Assembly: GCA_947484275.1 (NCBI GenBank)
Contig: CANKOY010000005.1
Location: 1 to 64,000, forward strand
Source: Planctomycetota bacterium
GTDB taxonomy: Bacteria; Planctomycetota; UBA1135; GCA-002686595
Reading direction: 5' to 3'
DNA length: 64,000 nucleotides
The translations under genes and the position numbers were made by a program. Below are positions 28,933-37,099 of the stretch, in pieces. Under the pieces are notes generated by a model. The model saw nothing but the letters and a program-made list of their open reading frames with translations. It was not told where the DNA came from and did not search any database. Numbering within the stretch: position 1 is the stretch's first letter; every line of letters begins with the position of its first letter.

Positions 28933-31376
28933 TGCATGCTTGGCTCGGTTGGCTCAATCCCGTGCTGCAGGGCGCAGCTGCGTCGCAGTCCGATCCGAGC
29001 GTCGGGACGCGCGCCAGTCTGCGCCTGATCGACCTGCCGCCGGCCTGGGTGCTCGTGCTGGTGGTGATTCCGCTGGTTTTTGCGGTTTGCTACGCGGGTT
29101 ACCGCGGTGAACGCCTGTCCCTGCGCGCGCGCCTGTTGCTGTCGGGCTTGCGCATGGGCGCGATCGTGACGCTCCTGATCGTGCTGTTCCGGCCGGTGCT
29201 CGTTGAACGGCGCGAGGACGTGCAAAAGGCGGAGGTCCTGTTGTTGCTCGATGATTCGGCCAGCATGCGCCGCAAGGACGCGTACCTGGGTGACGACGAA
29301 AGTCGCAAACTGGTGGAGACCTTGGCAGGCAAATCCGCGGCCGAGACCATGCGGTTGGAGCTCGAGCAGGCGCTGCTGGAAAAGGAACTGCTGCCGCACC
29401 TCCAGGGTCGTGGGTACGTGACGCGCGCGATGCGCTTCGCGGAGGGCGTGGCGCCGTTCGACGTGTCCGCGGCCCTGTCGGATCCGAACTCGGGGGCCGG
29501 CAGCAGCGATCGTCTCGAAGGCCACGGCGCCACCACGCGTTTGGGAGATGCCTTGAGCAGTGTGCTCTCGGCCCACCGCGGACGACACGTCACCGACGTG
29601 GTCGTGATCAGCGACGGTCGCTCGAACTCCGGCAGCTCACCCGAGGACGCCGCGCGCGCCGCAGGAACTTTGGGAGTGCCCGTGCACACGATCTTGCTCG
29701 GCGACTCGCGCCGCGAGAAAAACGCACTGATCGAAATCGTCGAAGTGCCGACGACTGCGCTTGAGGGCGACGAGATCACGGCGATCGTGCGCGTCGTTGG
29801 ACGCGGCGTCGAAGCGGGCACGCTCACGAGCGTGCAACTCGAAGAACTGCGCGCGGGGCTCCCGACCATGGCCGCCGAAGAGGAAGTCGAGTTGAGCGAG
29901 ACCGGGGAGCGCGCGACGCTCCTGGCGCGTGCGGGCCCAGCCGATGCGCGCACCGGAGAGCGACGCTTTCGGGTCAGCGTGCCCCCGCTCAGCGGCGAGA
30001 CGTTGCTTGACGACAATTCGCTCGAATTCTCAGTGCACGTCACCCCCGCCAAGGTGCGCGTCCTGTACGTGGACGGTTATCCGCGCTGGGAGTACCGCTT
30101 CCTGAAGGAGTTGCTCAAGCGCTCGGACGAAAAGCTCGAAGTCAGCTGCATGCTGATGTCCGCTGCGCCGGATTTTCCACAGGAGACCTCGCGCGGCTTG
30201 ATTCCGCTGGTGCGCGTGCCCACGGATCGACGCGAACTGCTCGAGAATTACGACGTGGTGATTCTCGGTGACGTCAATCCCTACTCGATCTCGCCCGATC
30301 CTGCGCGCTCCGACGAGTTCATGAAGAGCCTGCGCGAATTCGTCGAGCGCGGCGGCGGGCTGTTGTTCCTCGCCGGGGAACACGACAACCCGCGCGCGTT
30401 CTTGCGCACGCCGCTGGAGGAGTTGCTGCCGGTGTCCGTGGACGCCTCGGACGAGAACGCCCTCTCGATGTCGCGCGCACCGTGGCAACCGCGTGTCGAA
30501 GATCCGCTCCTGCCCCACGAGGTGGTGCGACTCTTGCCGGATGCCGCGGCCAGCCGCAAGTTGTGGGAGGACCCCGAGGGATTGTCGGGGATGTATTGGT
30601 TCGCGCCGATATCGCGCGCGAAACCGGGGACGCAGGTGCTGTTGCGCCACCCGACCCTGGAGAATTCTTCGGGCCGCTACCCGCTCCTGGTCGCCGGCTA
30701 CTTCCCTTCGGGCCGCACGCTCTTCGTGGGCTTCGACGAGTCCTGGCGCTGGCGCTACCACTACGGAGACACCTACCACGAGCGCTTCTGGCGCAACGCC
30801 ATCCGCTGGCTGGCCCTGGGCCGCCTCAAGAGTGGCGATCGACGCTATCGGCTCGAGGTTGCGCGCACGAGCTACACGCTCGGTGAGCGCGCAGTGGTGG
30901 AAGCGCGCGTGCTCGATGAGGACTTCCGTCCATCGTCGGCGCCCAAGCAGGATGTGGTCTGGAGCGATCCCGAGGGCCGCGAGTCGCGGCTGGAGTTGCC
31001 GCAAGTTCCCGGTCGCGTTGGCGTCTTCCGCGCGACGCTCGAGGCGGAACGACTAGGCGGCTATCGCGTCTGGATCGAAGGCAGCGGCACGCGTGTCGCG
31101 TCGGCGGATTTCGAAGTGGTCTTGCCGAGCCTCGAGAATCAGGACCCCTCGCCCGATCCCGGCCTGCTGCGCGAAGTGGCCGCCCTGAGCGGTGGGAAGG
31201 CCGTGGAGTTCGCCAATGTGCGCGAGCTCTTTGCCCAATTCCCCGGCGGAGAGGAACGCCGCGAACCGATTTCTTCGCGCCTGGACGACATCTGGGATCG
31301 CTGGGCGACCCTTTGGATCGCACTGGCGCTGCTCGCGACCGAATGGGTGCTGCGCAAGCGCTGGGAGTTGGTCTAG
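28932..31376 (+). CDS. Second membrane VWA protein with amidotransferase-like domain
   Basis: The ATG at 28932 overlaps the preceding stop (TGATG) and gives 814 residues. Two membrane helices lie near 37-57 and 68-90, followed by a VWA domain with MIDAS DDSAS at 107-111. A large beta-rich region follows, then VRVLYVDGYPRWEYRFLKELL beginning a GATase1-like domain that includes NYDVVILGDVNPY and FVERGGGLLFLAGEHDNPRAF. The last helix (about 790-806, WATLWIALALLATEWVLR) anchors the end in the membrane. The layout parallels the preceding gene, so the two may form a heteromeric membrane complex served by MoxR. Confidence 0.86.
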   Translation: MHAWLGWLNPVLQGAAASQSDPSVGTRASLRLIDLPPAWVLVLVVIPLVFAVCYAGYRGERLSLRARLLLSGLRMGAIVTLLIVLFRPVLVERREDVQKAEVLLLLDDSASMRRKDAYLGDDESRKLVETLAGKSAAETMRLELEQALLEKELLPHLQGRGYVTRAMRFAEGVAPFDVSAALSDPNSGAGSSDRLEGHGATTRLGDALSSVLSAHRGRHVTDVVVISDGRSNSGSSPEDAARAAGTLGVPVHTILLGDSRREKNALIEIVEVPTTALEGDEITAIVRVVGRGVEAGTLTSVQLEELRAGLPTMAAEEEVELSETGERATLLARAGPADARTGERRFRVSVPPLSGETLLDDNSLEFSVHVTPAKVRVLYVDGYPRWEYRFLKELLKRSDEKLEVSCMLMSAAPDFPQETSRGLIPLVRVPTDRRELLENYDVVILGDVNPYSISPDPARSDEFMKSLREFVERGGGLLFLAGEHDNPRAFLRTPLEELLPVSVDASDENALSMSRAPWQPRVEDPLLPHEVVRLLPDAAASRKLWEDPEGLSGMYWFAPISRAKPGTQVLLRHPTLENSSGRYPLLVAGYFPSGRTLFVGFDESWRWRYHYGDTYHERFWRNAIRWLALGRLKSGDRRYRLEVARTSYTLGERAVVEARVLDEDFRPSSAPKQDVVWSDPEGRESRLELPQVPGRVGVFRATLEAERLGGYRVWIEGSGTRVASADFEVVLPSLENQDPSPDPGLLREVAALSGGKAVEFANVRELFAQFPGGEERREPISSRLDDIWDRWATLWIALALLATEWVLRKRWELV

Positions 31377-31379
31377 ACA

Positions 31380-34300
31380 ATGTTCTCCATGGGCCCGTCG
31401 CTCACGCAGCAGGCTTGGCGAACACGCGCCGTGTACCGCGCCACAAGAGCGTTGTACTTCTCACTGTGCGCTGGCTCGGCGGCGCTCGCTCAGGAGCTTC
31501 CGAACCCGGCCGAATTCCAGGAGTCGCGGCCCTTCTCGATTCCCGACAAACAGAGCGCGCGCGCCCAGTACGACACGGCGCTGGAGCACTTGAATGCAGG
31601 CCGGTACTCCGACGCAGTCACGGCGATCGAACGCTTGATCGAGGAACACGCGGGCTCGGTGATCGCGCTGCCCCTGGCGGACGAAGCACCGCTGCGATCG
31701 GCACAGCAGGTCTACCGCGGTGCCGCGGACAGTGCCCGAGACCTGTTCGCCAAACTGCCCCCCGCCGCGCGCGCGGCATATGTCGAGCGCACGCAATCCG
31801 CTGCGCGGCAGTTGTTCGCGCGCGCGAGCGCCGGTCTCGACACGACCTCCCTCGCCGACATCGCGCGTCGTTTCCCAGGCACGCCCACGGCCCGCGAAGC
31901 GTGGTTCGCCCTGGGTGACATCGAAGCCGAAGCGGGCAACCTCGCCGCGGCCCGTGGAGCCTGGAAGCGCGCGCGCGAAACGCGCGTGCCGGATGACTCC
32001 GACCTCGGGCCCGACGCGCGCGAACTCTGGATGCGCGAAGACGGCGCCCTGCGCGCTTCGCGTTCCTCTTCATTGGGCCGATCCAGCGCGAGTCTCGACG
32101 GGATCGAGCTGCCCACTTCCGACTCACATCATTGGGAGCAGCCCCTGCGCCTGGATGATGGGCCCGCGGGCCCCTTCACGAACTCGCGTTCCGACTACTT
32201 CAACTCATTTCCGATCGTGTCGGGCGATCTGGTACTGGCTTCCAACTCCCTGACGCTGTCGGCCGCGGACGCCTTGACCGGTCGCCTGCGCTGGCGCAGC
32301 GCGGAGCACCCCGGCTGGAATGGCGTGCGCTCCGGGTCGTTCGTGGCCCGCGACGGGAAGCAGGTTTCCTTTTCGGACTTCTTCGAGGGGATCGACCGCG
32401 AAGGTCTGATGATGGCCCCCGCCGTGGGCGGAGGCATCGCCGTCGCCGCGCTGCAGGTGCCGTTCACGGCCAACGGCAACACGGCGTTCCAGAATCAAAT
32501 ACCGATCACCACCGTGATCCCGGATCGCCGGCTGTTCGCGTTCGATCTGGAGACTGGCGCGCTGCTTTGGAATCACTCTCCCCCACCGCTGTGGGATTGC
32601 AATTCCGGCGAATTCACCCTGCGCATGCGCGTCGCAGGTCCGCCGGTGATCGAGGGCTCGCGGGTGCTCGTGCCCATGTGGCAGCCGCAGGGTCGCATCT
32701 CCTACCACGTGGCGTGCTACGAACTCTCCAGCGGCGCGTACCTGTGGTCCACGCAGGTGGCCAGCGGTCAGCGGCCACTGAATATGTTTGGCCGCCTGGA
32801 GCGCGAGTTCTGCGCGCCGCCGCTGGTGGTGGTAGACGAAAAGGTAATCGCGCTGACCCAGTTGGGCGCCGTGGCCGCCCTGGATTTGTTCAGCGGCGAG
32901 CTTCTGTGGGAGACCGTCTACGATCAGGTTGCCCTGCCACCGGCCAACGGAATGGCCGCGGGCAATCGCATCAACGTCTGGCGCAACGCGGCGCCCGCGG
33001 TGGAGCACGGAGTGATCGTGGCGACACCCGTGGACTCCACAGACATGCTCGGCATCGATCTGCACACCGGCGCGGCCCTGTGGGCCCTGCCCGCGTCGTT
33101 CGTCGGCAAGTCGCGCGGGCGCATGAGCGGCCCCTGGTGCCTGCTCGGCGTGCGCGAGGACACGGTCTATCTCGGCGGCCGCTACATCTTGGCGCTGCGC
33201 GCTCCGGAGGGGTTGGCGGGCGAGCGCGGCCCCCAGGAAGAGACCGCGAGTCAGGGACTCTTCGGCGACGGTTGGGGTGATCCAATGCGTCTGCCGCGTG
33301 CGGTGCTCACCGAACGGCACGTGATCGTGCCCACCAGCGATGGACGCATCGCCCTGAGCCGCGAGACCCTGCGCAGCGAAGATCCGCGTTTCTCAGGCAC
33401 CTGGGGTGCCTGGAGTCTGGCTGGTTTCGGCAACCTCGCCGTGTCGGACAGCGGCATGTTCTCGCTCTCCGGCCAACAGCTTTGTGGCATCCTCGACTGG
33501 CGCTCGATGGAGCAGCGCCTAGAGAGCGAATTCGCGCGCCAACCCGACGACAGTGCCCTCAGCGCGCGCCTGGGAAATTTCCTGCGCGAGCGCGCCGCCA
33601 GCGAAGTCGGGGAATCGAAACTGCAGGCGGCCCTTGGACACTTGCAGCGCGCTGAGACGGTGCTCGAGGCGCCGGCGAATAGCGGATCCGCGGAGGCGCG
33701 CCGCGCCCTGTTCGAATGCCTGAGGCTTGAAGCGCGGGCCTTGGTACTCAATGCCCAGTCCTCGCGCTCCCTCGAACGCCTGGAGCGTGCGATTCCCCTG
33801 GCTCCCAATCGCGGCGCGCGTGCGCTGGTCCTCGCCGACATCGCCCGCAATTCCCGAGGTCGCGTGCCCGCGCGCTTCGAATCCGCCCTGGCTGAACTCG
33901 AGCGAGATTGCGGCAACCTGGAATTCCCCGCCGAGCCCGCGGCGACAACGGAAGAGGCCACAAGCGTGTTGCGCTGGGTGATCGAACAGCGCATCGCCGA
34001 CGCTTCGGTGCGCGGCGATCTCCTGCGCGAGTTTTCGGCCCTAGTGGACCTGCTCGACCGCGTCGGCGATGGACCGATGTCCATCTCGCTGGGCGCGGAA
34101 TTGCCCGCCGATCGAATCGAACGACTCCTGTCCACGGAAGCACGTGCGCGCGCGGCATGGCAGCCCTTCGAGGATCTAGCGCGCTCCGCGTTGGAGGCAG
34201 CGAATGCCGCCGCAGATGGCGCCGCGCTCGAGCGCCTGGCGCGCCTCTATCCACACACGGCGGCAGCCGGGGATGCGCGCGACGCGCGACTTCGCCTGGC

Positions 34301-35927
34301 CCTGGCGGCGGGCGATTCCAAGGCTGCGGTGCGCACCGCGTTCGAAGAGTTGCCGCAAAACTGGTCGGCTCAGAATTCCACTCCGCGACAGGCTCAATTG
34401 GCCTGGCTCGCGGCGCGCACCCTGCGCCAGGACGGCAATCCCGCATTCGCGCGCTCGCTCCTCGCGCGGCTCGGGCACTTTCAGGGTGCGACGGTCGCTG
34501 ACGAGCGCGATCCAACAGCGACATTCGCGAGCCTGCTCGCCGCTGAGGTATCCGCTGCGGAGGCGCAGCATGTCGTCCCGCTGGAAGCCAACTTCGATGC
34601 GCCCTTTGTCGAGGCCTGGAGTGAATCCAGTGACACAGTGCTGCTCGGGAAGCTCAACCTCGGCGACAAGACCGTATTCATCGTCGCCGCGCGCGATCGA
34701 TTCGACGCAATTGCCGCCGACGGGACGCGACTGTGGACTCGGCCGGTTGAGGGCGCGATCGCGCCCCAGGTGTGGTTGACCAACGCGCTCTTGGTGCCCG
34801 GCGTCGCGAGTCCCGGACTGCAACCACCTCAGTTCACGGGCCGGGTGATCCTCACCTGGAGGCGGGGCGTTCTCGCGCTGGATGCGGCGACCGGCGAGGA
34901 AGCCTGGAGCTGGAGCCTGCGCGGCAAATTGCTCGATTGGCCCCTGGCACAGCACGGCGGAGTGCTGACTGTTTCGGTCCTGCCCGATGGAAGCGGCCCG
35001 CAATTGGTGGGCATCGAGCTTGGCCGCGGCACGGAACTGTGGCGCCACGCCTGCGCGCCGGAGAACTGGGTTCAACCGGTGGTCGGCTCAGGCCTCGCCG
35101 TGCTGCTTCCGAAACTCTCGCAGACGCGCACGGCCCAGGTGCTCGAGATCGCCACGGGCACGCGCGTGCGGGAAATCGAAATCGGTCAACCGATACCGAC
35201 GGAGGATCGCCGCGGCGCCTGGATCGAAGACGGTCGCCTGATTCTTCCGCGCTTCGGACGCTCGCGCACCGCGAAGGATTCTGTCGTCGCCTTCGATCTC
35301 GAGAGCGGTGCGCGCGCCTGGCGCGTGCCGATCGAAGACGCGCGTCTCTTGGATTCAATCGTCCGCAGCGGCAGCGAGACGTTCCTGGTCTATCTGGTCA
35401 GCGGTGCCGGCGCGGGCGACGGTGGTTTGGTGGAACTCGACACGCGCATCGGCGCCGTGCGCGATGTGCCGGGCGTGAGCATTGGCCCCGATGACCTGCC
35501 ACTCGGACTGCGCTCGGGGGCGGTAACGGTGCTCGAGGCGCCCTACCTGTTCCTGCGCACGCCGGCCCCGGGCGGAAAGGAAACCCTGGTGCGCTCGGTA
35601 CATTTGCCGTACGGACAGCGTTGGGCCTGGCGACTGAAGATCGCGCCCACGGATCTTTATCCGCAGTCCCTGCCGTTGCCTGCCGTGAGTTCGCGGCTGG
35701 TGATGCTCGCCTATACCGAGGAGCGACAGGGCCCGGCCCGCCGCGAGTCGCGTACGTATCTCGTGTCCATTGACCGCGAAAGTGGCGGACTGCGCGAACT
35801 GCGCGAGCTGCGCGATTTCGGACCGTCAGATGCCGTGGAATTGGCTACGTTTGGAAACCTGCTCATGGTGACCGGCAAAGGTCGCGCCCTGGGCCTGGCG
35901 GGCAGAGTTGGGGAGGAACAACGATGA
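31380..35927 (+). CDS. Giant exported TPR / PQQ-like repeat protein (1515 residues)
   Basis: A signal peptide at about 14-38 (ALYFSLCAGSAALAQ) is followed by TPR-like helices (YDTALEHLNAGRYSDAVTAIERLIEEH, ADIARRFPGTPTAREAWFALGDIEAEAGNLAAARGAWKRA). A first PQQ propeller comes next with blade motifs LTLSAADALTGRLRWRS, RLFAFDLETGALLWNHS, AALDLFSGELLWETVYD and LGIDLHTGAALWALP. A long helical middle (about 690-1060) precedes a second propeller (VLALDAATGEEAWSWSL, GIELGRGTELWRH, VAFDLESGARAWRVP, LVSIDRESGGLRELREL). PQQ-type blades often serve as protein-binding platforms such as BamB, and no cofactor residues can be claimed. It is co-transcribed with the VWA genes (3-base gap). It shares its N-terminal layout with the protein at 22483. 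Confidence 0.82.
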   Translation: MFSMGPSLTQQAWRTRAVYRATRALYFSLCAGSAALAQELPNPAEFQESRPFSIPDKQSARAQYDTALEHLNAGRYSDAVTAIERLIEEHAGSVIALPLADEAPLRSAQQVYRGAADSARDLFAKLPPAARAAYVERTQSAARQLFARASAGLDTTSLADIARRFPGTPTAREAWFALGDIEAEAGNLAAARGAWKRARETRVPDDSDLGPDARELWMREDGALRASRSSSLGRSSASLDGIELPTSDSHHWEQPLRLDDGPAGPFTNSRSDYFNSFPIVSGDLVLASNSLTLSAADALTGRLRWRSAEHPGWNGVRSGSFVARDGKQVSFSDFFEGIDREGLMMAPAVGGGIAVAALQVPFTANGNTAFQNQIPITTVIPDRRLFAFDLETGALLWNHSPPPLWDCNSGEFTLRMRVAGPPVIEGSRVLVPMWQPQGRISYHVACYELSSGAYLWSTQVASGQRPLNMFGRLEREFCAPPLVVVDEKVIALTQLGAVAALDLFSGELLWETVYDQVALPPANGMAAGNRINVWRNAAPAVEHGVIVATPVDSTDMLGIDLHTGAALWALPASFVGKSRGRMSGPWCLLGVREDTVYLGGRYILALRAPEGLAGERGPQEETASQGLFGDGWGDPMRLPRAVLTERHVIVPTSDGRIALSRETLRSEDPRFSGTWGAWSLAGFGNLAVSDSGMFSLSGQQLCGILDWRSMEQRLESEFARQPDDSALSARLGNFLRERAASEVGESKLQAALGHLQRAETVLEAPANSGSAEARRALFECLRLEARALVLNAQSSRSLERLERAIPLAPNRGARALVLADIARNSRGRVPARFESALAELERDCGNLEFPAEPAATTEEATSVLRWVIEQRIADASVRGDLLREFSALVDLLDRVGDGPMSISLGAELPADRIERLLSTEARARAAWQPFEDLARSALEAANAAADGAALERLARLYPHTAAAGDARDARLRLALAAGDSKAAVRTAFEELPQNWSAQNSTPRQAQLAWLAARTLRQDGNPAFARSLLARLGHFQGATVADERDPTATFASLLAAEVSAAEAQHVVPLEANFDAPFVEAWSESSDTVLLGKLNLGDKTVFIVAARDRFDAIAADGTRLWTRPVEGAIAPQVWLTNALLVPGVASPGLQPPQFTGRVILTWRRGVLALDAATGEEAWSWSLRGKLLDWPLAQHGGVLTVSVLPDGSGPQLVGIELGRGTELWRHACAPENWVQPVVGSGLAVLLPKLSQTRTAQVLEIATGTRVREIEIGQPIPTEDRRGAWIEDGRLILPRFGRSRTAKDSVVAFDLESGARAWRVPIEDARLLDSIVRSGSETFLVYLVSGAGAGDGGLVELDTRIGAVRDVPGVSIGPDDLPLGLRSGAVTVLEAPYLFLRTPAPGGKETLVRSVHLPYGQRWAWRLKIAPTDLYPQSLPLPAVSSRLVMLAYTEERQGPARRESRTYLVSIDRESGGLRELRELRDFGPSDAVELATFGNLLMVTGKGRALGLAGRVGEEQR

Positions 35928-37090
35928 TCTCGATGCGATTTTCTGGCCTGGCGCTTGCTTCATTTCTCTGCGTCGGCGGCGGAACTACACCCAGCGCGCC
36001 TGGCGCACTGAACACTGCAGGCCAGGGACAAGGGAGCCGCGAGAGTGCTTTGCTCGTGGTTACGCCCGAGCAGGCCAAGGCCGTGGAGCAAGGACTCGAG
36101 TGGCTTGCCGCGAACCAGAACGATGACGGCAGTTGGACGGCGAAGATCGGCTACAAACTGAACACCGGCTACAACCACACCGAGGAAGACCGCGGCCACG
36201 TTGGGGTCACAGGACTCGCTGGCATGGCGTTCCTAGCCGGAGGGCACACGCCGGGCCGCGGCCCCTACGGCAAAAACGTCGAGCGCGCCCTGGACTTCGT
36301 GGTCTCCTGCGTTCAGGAAGACGGCTACATCACCCACGCCGGCTCGCGCATGTACAGCCACGCCTTCGCGACGATTTTCCTGGCGGAGATTTGCGGCATG
36401 ACATCGCGGCCCGACGTTCGCGCCAAACTGCAATTGGCGGTGGACTTCATCGTGCATTCGCAGAACGCGGACGGAGGCTGGCGCTACGAGCCTTACGCGG
36501 TGGAGAGCGACATGTCGATCGTCGTGTGCCAGGTGCTCGCCCTGCGCGCCGCGCGCAACATCGGCGTGCAAGTCTCGAAGTCAGTGATCGACAAGGCCGC
36601 TCGTTACGTCGTCGATTCCGCGGTGTCAGCGAACAGCATTTCGGACGGGTTCCTCGGAGGCGGTCGCTACAACAACGAGATCGGTTCCTTCCACTATCAG
36701 AAGCAAGATGGCTCGCGTTCCTCGTTCCCGTTGACCGCTGCGGGTGTCACGGCGCTGCACGGCGTCGGGATCTACTCTGCTGAATCGATCGATGCGGGCG
36801 TGCGCTACCTGATGAGCAATCTCGACGGATTCAATCGCGATCGCGGTCGCTCTCGCGGGTACCACTACTTCTTCTGGTATGGCCACTACTACGCCGTGCA
36901 GGCGATGTACACGGCCGGCGGACCGGCTTGGGAGTCCTACTTCGACAGCGTGCGCACGGAAATCCTGCGCGGTCAAAAGAGCGACGGATCATGGCCCAAC
37001 ACGACTGGACCCGGTCCGGCATTCGGTACCGCCTGCGCGGTGTTGATCCTCGAAATCCCCTACCGTTTCCTGCCGATTTTCCAGCGCTAG
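35924..37090 (+). CDS. Exported alpha-toroid (prenyltransferase/squalene oxidase repeat) protein 1
   Basis: The ATG overlaps the previous stop (ATGA). The 388-residue protein has a signal peptide with a likely lipid-attachment-like LASFLCVGG segment, then repeated QW-type motifs: ANQNDDGSW (about 64-71), CVQEDGYI, SQNADGGWRYEP and QKSDGSWPN. These are spaced by helix pairs as in the alpha/alpha toroid of squalene cyclases and complement C3d. The cyclase catalytic D-x-D-D motif is absent (ESDMSIVV stands at a comparable place), and there is no thioester CGEQ motif, so it is unlikely to be a cyclase. It ends in EIPYRFLPIFQR, shared with the toroid protein at 43287. Confidence 0.85.
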   Translation: MISMRFSGLALASFLCVGGGTTPSAPGALNTAGQGQGSRESALLVVTPEQAKAVEQGLEWLAANQNDDGSWTAKIGYKLNTGYNHTEEDRGHVGVTGLAGMAFLAGGHTPGRGPYGKNVERALDFVVSCVQEDGYITHAGSRMYSHAFATIFLAEICGMTSRPDVRAKLQLAVDFIVHSQNADGGWRYEPYAVESDMSIVVCQVLALRAARNIGVQVSKSVIDKAARYVVDSAVSANSISDGFLGGGRYNNEIGSFHYQKQDGSRSSFPLTAAGVTALHGVGIYSAESIDAGVRYLMSNLDGFNRDRGRSRGYHYFFWYGHYYAVQAMYTAGGPAWESYFDSVRTEILRGQKSDGSWPNTTGPGPAFGTACAVLILEIPYRFLPIFQR

Positions 37091-37099
37091 CAGCCTCTG

